Below are positions 25,498 through 33,601 of a stretch of 38,698 bases of DNA, in pieces. A program made the position numbers and the translations under genes. The stretch is from positions 1 through 38,698 of the forward strand of contig JACRGN010000234.1 in assembly GCA_016234205.1 (NCBI GenBank), given 5' to 3'. The notes beneath the pieces were generated by a model. That model had not been told where the DNA came from and searched no databases. It saw nothing but the letters and a program-made list of their open reading frames with translations. The DNA comes from Nitrospinota bacterium (lineage in GTDB: Bacteria > Nitrospinota > Nitrospinia > UBA9942). The stretch's first letter is position 1; each line of letters opens with the position of its first letter.

Positions 25498-26334
25498 TTG
25501 AACATTAAGAGACTTTTTACCTTTGTTATCATTATTGCAGGAATAGGTCTTATATTATATGGCAGTGATGCCCTCCATATCAGGAACATACATCCAGAAA
25601 TAGATGGAATGATATATATACCTGAGGGTGAATTCACCATGGGGAGCAAGGGAAGGTTGGAGCATGGATATGACGGTGGCGATGGAAGAGTAGGTCTGGA
25701 GGTTGGAGTTGATGAGATCCCCTTACATAGTATTCAGGTAAATGGATTCTATATGGATAAATATGAGGTCACCAATGCCCAGTATAAGAGATTCATAGAT
25801 GCAACAGGACATGAGGCGCCAGTAGATAGTGTGGCATCAGATGCCCCATATAACTGGAGAAATGGTAATTATCCTGAAGGTGAGGATAACAATCCTGTAA
25901 TTAATGTTACATGGTATGATGCAGATGCCTACTGCCGATGGGCAGGAAAAAGGCTTCCTGTAGAGATGGAATGGGAGAAGTCCTGTCGGGGTTCTGATGG
26001 AAGGAGATGGAGTTTTGGAAATAATTTTATCTCTTCATTTGTTAATACCCATGAACTTGATCTTAAATGGTCGCAGGCGGTTGGCTCATTCCCTGAAGAC
26101 CGATCCCCTTACGGTATCTATGACATGTCAGGGAATGTGAGCGAATGGTCAGGCTCATGGTATAACCCCTATCCCGGCTCTTCACTCAAAAGAGATGCCT
26201 TTGGAGAGAAGAACAGAGTAATACGAGGGGGTTCGTGGTTGGCAGATAATCTTACCGCAAGATGTACAAAGAGGAATTTCGCTATACCTGAAAAAAAGCA
26301 CAGGACGATAGGATTCAGATGCGCAAAGGATTAA
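25498..26334 (+). CDS. Membrane-anchored SUMF1/FGE-fold protein (2 of 3)
   Basis: 278 aa from TTG 25498; no ATG exists upstream of the anchor segment RLFTFVIIIAGIGLILYG, so a TTG start is accepted with caution. The SUMF1 domain follows: GMIYIPEGEFTMGSKG, GFYMDKYEVTNAQYKRF, DAYCRWAGKRLPVEMEWE, IYDMSGNVSEWSGS and IGFRCAK. The C-terminal ARCTKRN retains only one of the two cysteines used by copper-dependent FGE. The start codon lies directly at the border motif of a repeat module. Tandem paralogue of the previous gene, probably by duplication. Confidence 0.87.
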   Translation: MNIKRLFTFVIIIAGIGLILYGSDALHIRNIHPEIDGMIYIPEGEFTMGSKGRLEHGYDGGDGRVGLEVGVDEIPLHSIQVNGFYMDKYEVTNAQYKRFIDATGHEAPVDSVASDAPYNWRNGNYPEGEDNNPVINVTWYDADAYCRWAGKRLPVEMEWEKSCRGSDGRRWSFGNNFISSFVNTHELDLKWSQAVGSFPEDRSPYGIYDMSGNVSEWSGSWYNPYPGSSLKRDAFGEKNRVIRGGSWLADNLTARCTKRNFAIPEKKHRTIGFRCAKD

Positions 26335-26343
26335 GATAAAAAA

Positions 26344-26367
26344 TTTTGAATTATGAATTATGAATTA
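26344..26367. repeat. GAATTAT tandem repeat at a start codon
   Basis: Three tandem gaattat-type units (period 7); the ATG of the TPR-FGE gene is one of them, so the first residues MNYEL are repeat-derived. Confidence 0.75.
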
Positions 26368-27987
26368 AGGAAATTGGTTTATATTTTATTTTTTGTAATT
26401 CTCCTTATGGGTTGTCAATCTGAAAATAAGACAGTAGAAGGTAATAGGGAGAAAGAACAGGAAAAAGAGATAGAGCGTTTAAAGGGATTGCTCAGGAATG
26501 ACCCCACAAGGTGGGAGGATCGCCATAAATTGGGTATCGAATATATGACCGCGGGAAAAAATGAAGAGGCAGTTCAAGAATTTTTAGGAGTGATGTCCAT
26601 AAAGCCTGATAATATTGATAATCTACAATCTCTGGGCATGGTATATTATAAAATGGGGAAAAAGCATATGGCACACTTTTACTGGCGCACTGCCCTTGAG
26701 ATAGAGCCGGAAAACAAATTTATATGGGACCTGATAAGAAAGATTGTAAAGGAAAAGGGTGTGGGGGATGACTCCATGGATATAGAAAAATGGGCACAAC
26801 ATTACAAAAATGCTCAGAAGTTATATAAAGAAAGGGATTATGAAAAAGCAGCTTCAGAGTTTGAGCTTGCGGCAAAATCTAATCCATCCGATTCCAGAAC
26901 CTATTTTTCCATAGGTGCAGCATATAAGGCAATGGATAAGATAGATGAGGCAATATCAGCATGGCAGAATGCACTTAAGTTTAAACCGGATGACCTCATG
27001 ATTATGAAATTAATATCACTCGCAAAGGAGAAGAAGGAGAGAGATACTGCAATGGTTAAAGCACAGGAGGCAGTAAAAAAAGATTCCAAGGATTGGAAGG
27101 CACATTCCCGTCTTGCCTCTTTGTATCTGCATGATAAACATGGGAGATTTATAGACGAGGCAGAGGCAGAATATAAAGAGACGGTTCGTCTCAATCCACA
27201 GGATCCAGGTGCGTATAAACAGCTCGCAGAGATAAATTTTTACAAAGGACGTTATGGAGAGGGTATCGGGTATCTTGAGAGGGCATCAAAATATTTATCA
27301 AAGGACGATGTAATACGCAAAAGGATTAAAGACATGAAACTATACCAGAAGCTCTATCAAAAAGGACAGGAGACGTGGAATAAGGGGGGGATTGAAAAAT
27401 ATGATGAAATGGTCTTTGTGCCTGATAGGTTCTTTATAGATAAATACGAGGTAACTAACGTTCAGTATAAGAGATTTCTTGATAAAAACCCTAACCTTAC
27501 TCTGCCGCCCCATTGGAAGAAAGGGGTATATGAGGAGAGGAAGGATAACTATCCAGTCGTAAATGTCGATTGGTATATGGCAGCTCTTTATTGTAAATCT
27601 ATGGATAAACGGCTTCCGACCGAAGAGGAATGGGAGAAGGGAGCCCGTGGGGATAAGGGATTTGATTACCCATGGGGAAATATATTCAGGAATGAAATTG
27701 TAAACAGTGAGGAGGCAGGTTTTGGGAGATTGACCCCGGTTGGTAGTTTTGAAGATGGTAAAAGCCCTTACGGAATTTATGATATGGCTGGGAATGTAAA
27801 GGAGTGGACAGATAGTGAATATAAAGATGGAAATAAGCAATCCCCATTCCACGGAGAGGGGTATAAAATAATACGGGGTGGATCTTTCAAGTCAGGAATG
27901 GAAGAAGTTAAAGCAACAAAGAGGGGATATGCCCCCCCTGTATATACAGACATTGATGTTGGTTTCAGATGTGTAAAGATAAAATAA
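26353..27987 (+). CDS. Lipoprotein with TPR repeats fused to SUMF1/FGE-fold domain (3 of 3)
   Basis: 544 aa. Signal peptide with lipobox LLMGC (Cys at about 23), so a lipoprotein. Residues about 40-320 hold six or so TPR-like units (WEDRHKLGIEYMTAGKNEEA, SRTYFSIGAAYKAMDKIDEA, PGAYKQLAEINFYKGRYGEG). The C-terminal SUMF1-like domain is shortened: DKYEVTNVQYKRF, KRLPTEEEWEKGARG, IYDMAGNVKEWTDS, GFRCVK. Where FGE has catalytic cysteine this copy has EVKATKRG, so no Cys at all. It is likely an envelope scaffold. The MNYEL start is embedded in gaattat repeats and lacks an SD sequence. Confidence 0.85.
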   Translation: MNYELRKLVYILFFVILLMGCQSENKTVEGNREKEQEKEIERLKGLLRNDPTRWEDRHKLGIEYMTAGKNEEAVQEFLGVMSIKPDNIDNLQSLGMVYYKMGKKHMAHFYWRTALEIEPENKFIWDLIRKIVKEKGVGDDSMDIEKWAQHYKNAQKLYKERDYEKAASEFELAAKSNPSDSRTYFSIGAAYKAMDKIDEAISAWQNALKFKPDDLMIMKLISLAKEKKERDTAMVKAQEAVKKDSKDWKAHSRLASLYLHDKHGRFIDEAEAEYKETVRLNPQDPGAYKQLAEINFYKGRYGEGIGYLERASKYLSKDDVIRKRIKDMKLYQKLYQKGQETWNKGGIEKYDEMVFVPDRFFIDKYEVTNVQYKRFLDKNPNLTLPPHWKKGVYEERKDNYPVVNVDWYMAALYCKSMDKRLPTEEEWEKGARGDKGFDYPWGNIFRNEIVNSEEAGFGRLTPVGSFEDGKSPYGIYDMAGNVKEWTDSEYKDGNKQSPFHGEGYKIIRGGSFKSGMEEVKATKRGYAPPVYTDIDVGFRCVKIK

Positions 27988-27993
27988 TAAAGA

Positions 27994-28062
27994 AGTGTCA
28001 GTGAATAGTGTCAGTGTCAGTAAAAAAATCATTGCACTGACACTAACACTCACACTGACACT
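27994..28062. repeat. GTGTCA-family inverted repeat (copy C)
   Basis: AGTGTCAGTG..AGTGTCAGTGTCAG pairs with CACTGACACTAACACTCACACTGACAC around a TAAAAAAATCATTG loop, between the TPR-FGE and rhodanese-like genes. Confidence 0.87.
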
Positions 28063-28089
28063 GTGGTTTAAGAAAGGAGGTATTCTTAA

Positions 28090-28572
28090 ATGAAGGCAAT
28101 AATATTTTTAATCTCATTCATATCTCTCCTCGGGATTAAGAATGGAGAACTTGCTGCGGCAGGGGGGGAGGTTAAATGTGAAGAGATAGCTCAAAATAAA
28201 CTCCTTCAAATGATGGAGAAAGAAAAGGGGAAAGTCGTTATTGTCGATTATAGAACACCTGAGGATTATTATAATAAAGGGCATATCTCTGATGCCATCC
28301 TCTTTTCACCAAAGGATAAGGATTTCTTACAGCAGAGGCTGGATTACCTTGCGCTGCAATGGAAAAGAAATAGTAAGGCCGCTGTTATCGTGGATAATGA
28401 CGGGAGAGAGGCTAACATCTTTTGCAGGAATATGAAGATGTCAATGAAGTATGAACATATATATAGCCTTAAAGATGGTATGAAGCTCTGGACATTGCCG
28501 CTTGAAAAAGGGAAAATGCCAGTCCCTGGAACAAAAGAAAAAACTAAAGAGAAAGGAGGAAAAGGAAAATAA
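28090..28572 (+). CDS. Exported single-domain rhodanese-like protein lacking active-site cysteine
   Basis: 160 aa, strong SD AAAGGAGGT at 8 bp before ATG 28090. The signal peptide is MKAIIFLISFISLLGI... with a cut near LAAAG. Rhodanese-like fold: KVVIVDYRTPEDYYNKGHIS and YSLKDGMKLWTLP near the end. The active-site loop reads IVDNDGREAN with Asp where catalytic enzymes have Cys. The C-terminal tail is Lys-rich. It resembles each half of the tandem protein at 21068, so the pair probably share a non-catalytic role. Seven bases separate it from the SNase-like gene. Confidence 0.83.
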   Translation: MKAIIFLISFISLLGIKNGELAAAGGEVKCEEIAQNKLLQMMEKEKGKVVIVDYRTPEDYYNKGHISDAILFSPKDKDFLQQRLDYLALQWKRNSKAAVIVDNDGREANIFCRNMKMSMKYEHIYSLKDGMKLWTLPLEKGKMPVPGTKEKTKEKGGKGK

Positions 28573-28578
28573 ATAATT

Positions 28579-29067
28579 ATGAAAACAAAGTGGGTTTATA
28601 TTTTACTGTCTATTATCCTCCTTTCAGTTTTAGCTCTACCCCTCCTAACCTCCTCTTACAGAGTGGAGGTATCAGCAGGGGAAGATGTTCCCAAGAACCC
28701 TGACTATGTCTTTGCAGTCTGTCAGGATGTAGCGGATGGGAATACCATAGAAGTTGATATCCTCGGCATGAAGAGAAAACTCAGATTAATTGGTGTAGAT
28801 GTTGGCAGAAAGGGGTTCTTTGAGGGGATAAAAAAAATGTTTGGCATGGGGGCTGCGTCATACTTAGAAAAAACCGTAAAAGGGAAGAAGCTCTACCTTG
28901 AATTTGAAGATAACTGGGCTGATCCATCGGGTATTTTACGCGGCTATGTGCATCTTAAAGAAGGTGATACTTTTATAAATCTTGAGATGATAAAGCTGGG
29001 ATATGCATCAGTTGATAGGAAGAGTAACTATAAATATAAAAAGGAATTTGAGAAGGTAGGGAGATGA
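28579..29067 (+). CDS. Exported SNase-like (thermonuclease-fold) protein, probably inactive
   Basis: 162 aa. An N-terminal anchor or signal peptide (WVYILLSIILLSVLALPLL) precedes an OB-fold resembling staphylococcal nuclease: VCQDVADGNTIEVDILG, KLRLIGVDVGRKG and NLEMIKLGYASV. Family members usually have RLxGIDxPE and GRxLAY; here Glu after the DxP position is missing (DVGRKG) and the second Arg is displaced (GILRGYV), so nuclease activity is doubtful. Its 3' end overlaps the WD40 gene by 4 bp (ATGA). Probably a binding module of the same envelope complex; this is inference. Confidence 0.75.
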   Translation: MKTKWVYILLSIILLSVLALPLLTSSYRVEVSAGEDVPKNPDYVFAVCQDVADGNTIEVDILGMKRKLRLIGVDVGRKGFFEGIKKMFGMGAASYLEKTVKGKKLYLEFEDNWADPSGILRGYVHLKEGDTFINLEMIKLGYASVDRKSNYKYKKEFEKVGR

Positions 29068-31268
29068 GGTTTCTTGCTTCTTGCTTCTTGCTTCTTGTCT
29101 CAGGTACCTGTGCCGCTGAATCCTTCTCTGAGCCGATTATACAGGATGGGCATAAAAAGGTTATTCGTTCCTTATCCTTTTCCCCTGATGGTAATATTAT
29201 TGCCTCCGGAGGGCTTGATAGAACTATTAAATTATGGGATGCCCATGACGTGTCCCTTTTAAAGACCTTTTCTGGTCATACGGGTTCTGTTAATTCAATT
29301 GCCATCTCCCCGGATGGCAGATTACTTGCGTCATGTAGCGATGATAGCACCATAAGGCTCTGGGACATTAAGAAGAGAAGCAGTGTCGCTTCACTATCGG
29401 GTCACAAAGGATCTGTCTTTTCTGTTGCCTTTTCTCCTGACGGCAGATTGCTTGCTTCAGGGGGTGATGATAAAACTGTAAGGCTCTGGGACATTGAGAA
29501 GAGAAGTAGTGTCGCTGCACTATCGGGTCACAATGGATCCGTCTTTTCTGTTGCCTTCTCGCCGGGAGGGGATATTCTTATCTCTGCAAGTGGCGACGCT
29601 ACTATCGGGATATGGGATGTTCACCCCGTTAGAAGTCTGCATGCAAAGGATAGCGAAATAACCATACAGTTAAATGACTCTGATAATGGGACTTCTAACG
29701 AGGTGAAAAAGAGAACCCCACAATTTCTTACAGGGCACAGTGGTGCAGTCCATACGGTTACATTTTCTCCAGATGGAAGACTCCTTGCATCAGGAGGTGA
29801 TGACGAAACCATAAAATTATGGGACATTAAGAATATGAAAATAGTTGAAACCCTCTTTGAGCATCATGAGAGCGGCTTTCACCCCATCTATAACCTCCGA
29901 TTTTCATCGGATGGTGAGATTCTGGCAACGGCTGGTGCCTATCCCAATGTCCATTTATGGGACATAAAGAAAAAGATGGTCATAAAGATGCTTTACGATA
30001 ATTCCCACGCAGTTTATTCTGTGGACTTTTCGCCAAAAGAGAGGATTGCGGTCTCGGGGGGATGGGATACAACTATCAAGCTCTGGGATATCACCACAGG
30101 AACAAAGACTCATACTTTTGAAAACCGCATCAGACAGCTATATCTGCAATCTTTTACCAGGGATGGAAGAGTATTGACTATCGGGAGTTGGGATAAGGCA
30201 ATTAAAATCTGGGATGTTTCAAGAAGCCAGAAGCCAGAAGCCAGAAGCCAGAAAATAGAAAATAGTTTATTACAAAATTTCTTTGAAAAACAGGATGGGC
30301 TTATTGAATCTGTAGCACTATCTGAGGATAACCGGATGCTCGCAGCGGGATACAGGGATAACACAGTAAAGATATGGGATTTTGAAAACTTGTCCCTGCA
30401 AGGTTTAAGCAGGGAGAGAACCCCTCTTGCAGTCTTTAAGGGGCATGAGAATTGGCCTATATGTATAGAGTTTTCACCAGGAGGAAGTGTAGTGGCATCG
30501 GGTGGGCTGGATAGGACAGTGAGGCTCTGGGATATTCGCCAGAAAGCCCCTATTGCAACCCTTAGAGGGCATAATGAGCCGATTAAGTCACTTAACTTTT
30601 CTCTTGACGGGAACATTCTTATCTCAACAGGATGGGGTGGAGAAATGCTCGCATGGGATATAAATCTGCAATCCCCTGTTGATACTTTTAAAGGGTATAA
30701 TGGCATGACACATCTCGCCAGATTTTCCCCTGATGGTAATCATGTGGCAATCGTAACAAAGGAGAATACGGTTTTACTTCTCAGTATAGATGGAAAATCA
30801 ATAATCCCCCTCACCCCCCCTTTAGAAAAGGGGGGTATGGGGGGATTTTCAAGCGGAAAGGCGACTATAAATACTATTGCCTTCTCTCCTGACGGGCATC
30901 TCCTTGCTATCGGCGATGGAGCAAATATGGTGAGTCTATGGAGGTTTTCAGCATTCCGCCTTGAGCTTTCAGCTTCATTTGAAGGGCATACTGATTCTGT
31001 TTATGAGGTAGCCTTTTCTACCGATGGAAAGAGGTTGGTATCAGGCAGTGAAGACCATAGTATAAAGGTGTGGGATATAGAAAAGGGAATACCACTCATG
31101 ACCCTTCTGGCTATAGAGAGGGATGATTTTTTAGTCTGTCAGCAGGATAATAATTATATAGCATCTGAAGGCGCAAAAAAGTATGTAAAAAACAGTGAAA
31201 GTGTAAGTGACAGTGTCAGTAAAAACAAAAATGCTTATACTTACACTGACACTGACACTAATCACTGA
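29064..31268 (+). CDS. Exported WD40-repeat protein (about 14 repeats, two propellers)
   Basis: 734 aa, ATGA overlap with the SNase-like gene. The signal peptide MRFLASCFLLLVSGTCAA lies partly on cttgcttcttgcttc repeat DNA. I count about 14 WD units ending in LWD or IWD (KLWDAHD, RLWDIKK, KIWDVSR, KVWDIEK), each with a SPDGxxLASGGDDxTIRLWD-type core, enough for two seven-bladed propellers. Three repeat-encoded segments interrupt it: RSQKPEARSQKIEN, PLTPPLEKGGMGGF, and the C-terminal SVSDSVSKNKNAYTYTDTDT, which includes the stop. An exported WD40 scaffold fits a multi-protein envelope assembly. It lies just before gspF, possibly in the same transcript. Confidence 0.9.
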   Translation: MRFLASCFLLLVSGTCAAESFSEPIIQDGHKKVIRSLSFSPDGNIIASGGLDRTIKLWDAHDVSLLKTFSGHTGSVNSIAISPDGRLLASCSDDSTIRLWDIKKRSSVASLSGHKGSVFSVAFSPDGRLLASGGDDKTVRLWDIEKRSSVAALSGHNGSVFSVAFSPGGDILISASGDATIGIWDVHPVRSLHAKDSEITIQLNDSDNGTSNEVKKRTPQFLTGHSGAVHTVTFSPDGRLLASGGDDETIKLWDIKNMKIVETLFEHHESGFHPIYNLRFSSDGEILATAGAYPNVHLWDIKKKMVIKMLYDNSHAVYSVDFSPKERIAVSGGWDTTIKLWDITTGTKTHTFENRIRQLYLQSFTRDGRVLTIGSWDKAIKIWDVSRSQKPEARSQKIENSLLQNFFEKQDGLIESVALSEDNRMLAAGYRDNTVKIWDFENLSLQGLSRERTPLAVFKGHENWPICIEFSPGGSVVASGGLDRTVRLWDIRQKAPIATLRGHNEPIKSLNFSLDGNILISTGWGGEMLAWDINLQSPVDTFKGYNGMTHLARFSPDGNHVAIVTKENTVLLLSIDGKSIIPLTPPLEKGGMGGFSSGKATINTIAFSPDGHLLAIGDGANMVSLWRFSAFRLELSASFEGHTDSVYEVAFSTDGKRLVSGSEDHSIKVWDIEKGIPLMTLLAIERDDFLVCQQDNNYIASEGAKKYVKNSESVSDSVSKNKNAYTYTDTDTNH
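30221..30265. repeat. AAGCCAG tandem repeat inside the WD40 gene
   Basis: Four tandem aagccag units (period 7) then gaaaatagaaaatag, in frame, encoding RSQKPEARSQKIEN in a loop between two WD repeats. Confidence 0.85.
30803..30848. repeat. CCCCCC-AAAGGGGGG palindrome inside the WD40 gene
   Basis: ccccctcaccccccctttag faces aaaaggggggtatggggg. In frame, encoding PLTPPLEKGGMGG between propeller blades. Confidence 0.88.
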
Positions 31269-31272
31269 CACT
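31200..31272. repeat. GTGTCA-family inverted repeat (copy D), covering the WD40 stop codon
   Basis: AGTGTAAGTGACAGTGTCAG with loop TAAAAACAAAAATGCTTA and right arm TACACTGACACTGACACT. Arms and loop are nearly identical to copy E at 32499. It encodes the last 20 residues of the WD40 protein. Confidence 0.87.
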
Positions 31273-31276
31273 AATT

Positions 31277-32494
31277 ATGCCATCTTTTAAATATAAGGCT
31301 ACAGATATTACTGGAATGGTTATTGAAGGGGTTATGGAAGCAAAGGAGGAAAGGTCTGTCATAACCATACTTCAAAATCGCGGGTATATCCCTATAAATG
31401 TTGCCCCCCCCGATGTTAAAAAAAAGGGTAGAGAAAACCCCTGGCGGCTTCTCTTACAACGTGTTCCACAGCAACAGGTCATAAATTTTACCAGGGAGCT
31501 GGCAGGTTTGTTAAAGGCAGGTATTCCTATTGATAGAAGTATTAAGACGCTTATTGGTATTGTAGAAAAGAAGAGATTTAAAAAGGTGCTTGAAAATATC
31601 TTAAGTTCCATTGAGAAGGGGAGTTCTGTTGCCGAGGCACTGGAAGATTTTCCAACAGTGTTTCCACCCTTTTATGTCAACTTAGTACGGGCTGGAGAGG
31701 CAAGCGCTACCCTTGATGCGACCCTCAGGAGGTTAAGTGATTTTCTTTCAAGGTCTAAGGAGCTCAGAAACTATATCATATCTGCTATGATATATCCTGC
31801 TATTCTTACAATCTTCAGTGGATTCTCTATAATCATCCTGTTAACCTTCGTTATACCAAAATTTGCGGAGACATTCTCAGAGATAGGACAGGCAATCCCC
31901 CTATCAACAACAATTCTAATGAGGGTAAGCGGGACTGTTAGAAATTACTGGTGGGTATTTATCCTCTCCCTGCTTGGTCCCTACCTGCTCTTTTACAGTT
32001 ATAAGAGAACAGATGACGGAAGGCTTGTCTGGGATCAACTCAAGCTTAAGATGCCTGTTGTTGGGACAATTATCAGAAATACAGAGGTTGTAAGATTCTC
32101 CAGGGCAATGGGGACCCTTCTTAAAGGCGGGGTTCCAGTTTTAAAATGTATTGATATTGTCAGTAATACCATTACCAACCGTTCTATTGCAAAGGCTATC
32201 ACGAGACTCTATGAGAGTGTGAGACATGGTGAGGGGCTTGGGCTGCCATTAAAGAAGGAGGCAATATTTCCACTTATGGCAGTTGAGATGATTATCGTGG
32301 GTGAAGAGACAGGGCGATTGGATGAGATGCTTCTTGAGGTGGCAGATACATTTGAAAGCCATCTGAGGGAAAATGCAAAGAGATTTCTATCTATCATGGA
32401 GCCGGCATTAATAATCTTCATGGGGGTGGTTGTAGGTTTTATCGTTGTATCCATGCTGCTTGCTATCTTCAGTATAAACGAGATACCATTTTAA
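31277..32494 (+). CDS. gspF: Type II secretion inner-membrane platform protein GspF
   Basis: 405 aa, normal GspF/PilC length. N-terminal FKYKATDITGMVIEG, then two T2SSF domains (GLLKAGIPIDRSIKTLI near 80 and LLKGGVPVLKCIDIV near 275) and three membrane segments (about 165-190, 215-235, 372-400). It forms the inner-membrane platform that works with the GspE ATPase, which is not in the window. It starts 8 bp after the WD40 stop, in a palindromic repeat, without a good SD; translation may depend on read-through of the upstream gene. First of eight T2SS genes. Confidence 0.95.
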   Translation: MPSFKYKATDITGMVIEGVMEAKEERSVITILQNRGYIPINVAPPDVKKKGRENPWRLLLQRVPQQQVINFTRELAGLLKAGIPIDRSIKTLIGIVEKKRFKKVLENILSSIEKGSSVAEALEDFPTVFPPFYVNLVRAGEASATLDATLRRLSDFLSRSKELRNYIISAMIYPAILTIFSGFSIIILLTFVIPKFAETFSEIGQAIPLSTTILMRVSGTVRNYWWVFILSLLGPYLLFYSYKRTDDGRLVWDQLKLKMPVVGTIIRNTEVVRFSRAMGTLLKGGVPVLKCIDIVSNTITNRSIAKAITRLYESVRHGEGLGLPLKKEAIFPLMAVEMIIVGEETGRLDEMLLEVADTFESHLRENAKRFLSIMEPALIIFMGVVVGFIVVSMLLAIFSINEIPF

Positions 32495-32498
32495 AAAA

Positions 32499-32558
32499 GT
32501 GTAAGTGTAAGTGACAGTGTCAGTAAAAACAAAAATACTTACACTTACACTTACACTT
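32499..32558. repeat. GTGTCA-family inverted repeat (copy E)
   Basis: AGTGTAAGTGTAAGTGACAG..TCAG, loop TAAAAACAAAAATACTTA, right arm CACTTACACTTACACTT. It fills the gspF-gspG gap; its loop matches copy D. Confidence 0.88.
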
Positions 32559-32574
32559 TTTTGGGGAGATGTTT

Positions 32575-33021
32575 ATGAAATGGGGGCTTTTTAAAATCAA
32601 AAATAATGAGAGGGGTTTTACCCTTATAGAGCTGTTGATAGTGCTTATAATCCTTGGACTACTCGCTGCACTGGTCGCGCCGAGGTTCTTTGGTCATGTG
32701 GGGAGATCTAAGCTTAAGGCGGCAAAGATGCAGATAGAACTCTTTGGCACCGCTCTGGATGCGATGCGTCTGGATATAGGACGATACCCTACAACCGATG
32801 AGGGTCTGGCATTGACACGGTCAAGTCCGGGGTCTGTGGAGGGGTGGAGGGGTCCATATATACCCAAGAATATACCACTTGACCCATGGAGAAGACCCTA
32901 TGTATATCTCTCTCCAGGCGAACATGGAGAATATGAAATTATATCCTATGGTGCTGATGGTGCGGCTGGTGGCACAGGAGAGGATCAAGATATCGTCAAC
33001 TGGAAAGACATTGAGGAGTAG
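32575..33021 (+). CDS. gspG: Type II secretion major pseudopilin GspG
   Basis: ATG 32575 has SD GGGGAG at 6 bp; the track ATG at 32569 abuts that SD and is less likely. 148 aa. Prepilin leader ending NERG, cut before FTLIELLIVLIILGLLAALV. The body has the GspG signature: KAAKMQIELFGTALDAMRLD, RYPTTDEGL, GPYIPKNIPLDPWRRPYVY, and a C-terminal SYGADGAAGG calcium-site region. It forms the pseudopilus shaft. Its 3' end is overlapped by the likely gspH start. Confidence 0.96.
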   Translation: MKWGLFKIKNNERGFTLIELLIVLIILGLLAALVAPRFFGHVGRSKLKAAKMQIELFGTALDAMRLDIGRYPTTDEGLALTRSSPGSVEGWRGPYIPKNIPLDPWRRPYVYLSPGEHGEYEIISYGADGAAGGTGEDQDIVNWKDIEE

Positions 33022-33544
33022 AAATCTTCAATCTTCAATCTTCAATCTTCAATCTATTGACGGGTTCACTATGGTGGAACTCCTGGTGGTTCTGTTCCTC
33101 ATCGGACTGATGCTTTCTATTGCTGTTCCCTCCTTTATACATACCGTAGAAACTCTTAAATTCAAGGCAACTGCCCGTAAGATAGTCTCAACACTTAGAT
33201 ATGCCAGAAATACCGCAGTATTTAAGCAGATGTCCCAGGCTGTTGGTTTTGATATAGATAATAATCTCTACTACCTGGAGGGGCATGGGATTGAGGGGGA
33301 TGAAGACCCTCTCTCAAGGAGTATAAAAACCTTTACGCTCCCTTCAGATGTCTCTATTAAGTCTCTGGAGATGGTTAAAGAGAGGATTGAATCAGGAAAA
33401 GGTAATATCCTGTTTTATCCTGACGGGAGTTCCAGCAGCGGCACAATCATAGTGAGAAATAAGAGGACAGATGAGGGATTCAGAATTGAGGTAGATATTT
33501 TTACCGGTCTCACACAGGTAACATTTTATAGTTTCAGTGAATAG
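33011..33544 (+). CDS. gspH: Type II secretion minor pseudopilin GspH
   Basis: The track start (32879) lies deep in gspG in another frame and is not credible. The prepilin cleavage site is SIDG before FTMVELLVVLFLIGLML; the nearest plausible start upstream is TTG 33011 (GGAAAG three bases ahead), giving a 17-residue leader with two Arg and a total of 177 aa. That leader (RNLQSSIFNLQS) is encoded by tandem TCTTCAA repeats. The body has the GspH pattern KATARKIVSTLRYARNTAV, LFYPDGSSSSGTI. A minor pseudopilin at the pilus tip. Start codon is the main uncertainty. Confidence 0.88.
   Translation: MRSRNLQSSIFNLQSIDGFTMVELLVVLFLIGLMLSIAVPSFIHTVETLKFKATARKIVSTLRYARNTAVFKQMSQAVGFDIDNNLYYLEGHGIEGDEDPLSRSIKTFTLPSDVSIKSLEMVKERIESGKGNILFYPDGSSSSGTIIVRNKRTDEGFRIEVDIFTGLTQVTFYSFSE
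33024..33055. repeat. TCTTCAA tandem repeat encoding the GspH leader
   Basis: Four tandem atcttca units (period 7) at the gspG-gspH junction, read in frame as the GspH leader peptide. No complementary arm is present. Confidence 0.88.
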
Positions 33545-33600
33545 TGACAGTGTCAGTAGAGAAAATACTGCCACTGTCACTGTCACTGTCACTGTCACTG
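33542..33600. repeat. GTGTCA-family inverted repeat (copy F)
   Basis: TAGTGACAGTGTCAGTA and four cactgt units with loop gagaaaatactgc. It ends two bases before the gspI ATG, so it takes the place of a Shine-Dalgarno site. Confidence 0.87.
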
Positions 33601-33601
33601 T

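Noticed and set aside
27340-27852. 170-aa minus-strand ORF
   Set aside because: Antisense to the TPR-SUMF1 gene, whose conserved motifs prove the plus-strand reading.
24401-27987. Sulfatase-activating formylglycine-generating enzymes
   Set aside because: The cysteine pair needed for that chemistry is incomplete or absent in all three, and no sulfatase gene is in the window.
32879-33010. Long N-terminal extension of the GspH ORF
   Set aside because: It lies wholly within gspG in another frame; prepilins do not carry such leaders.
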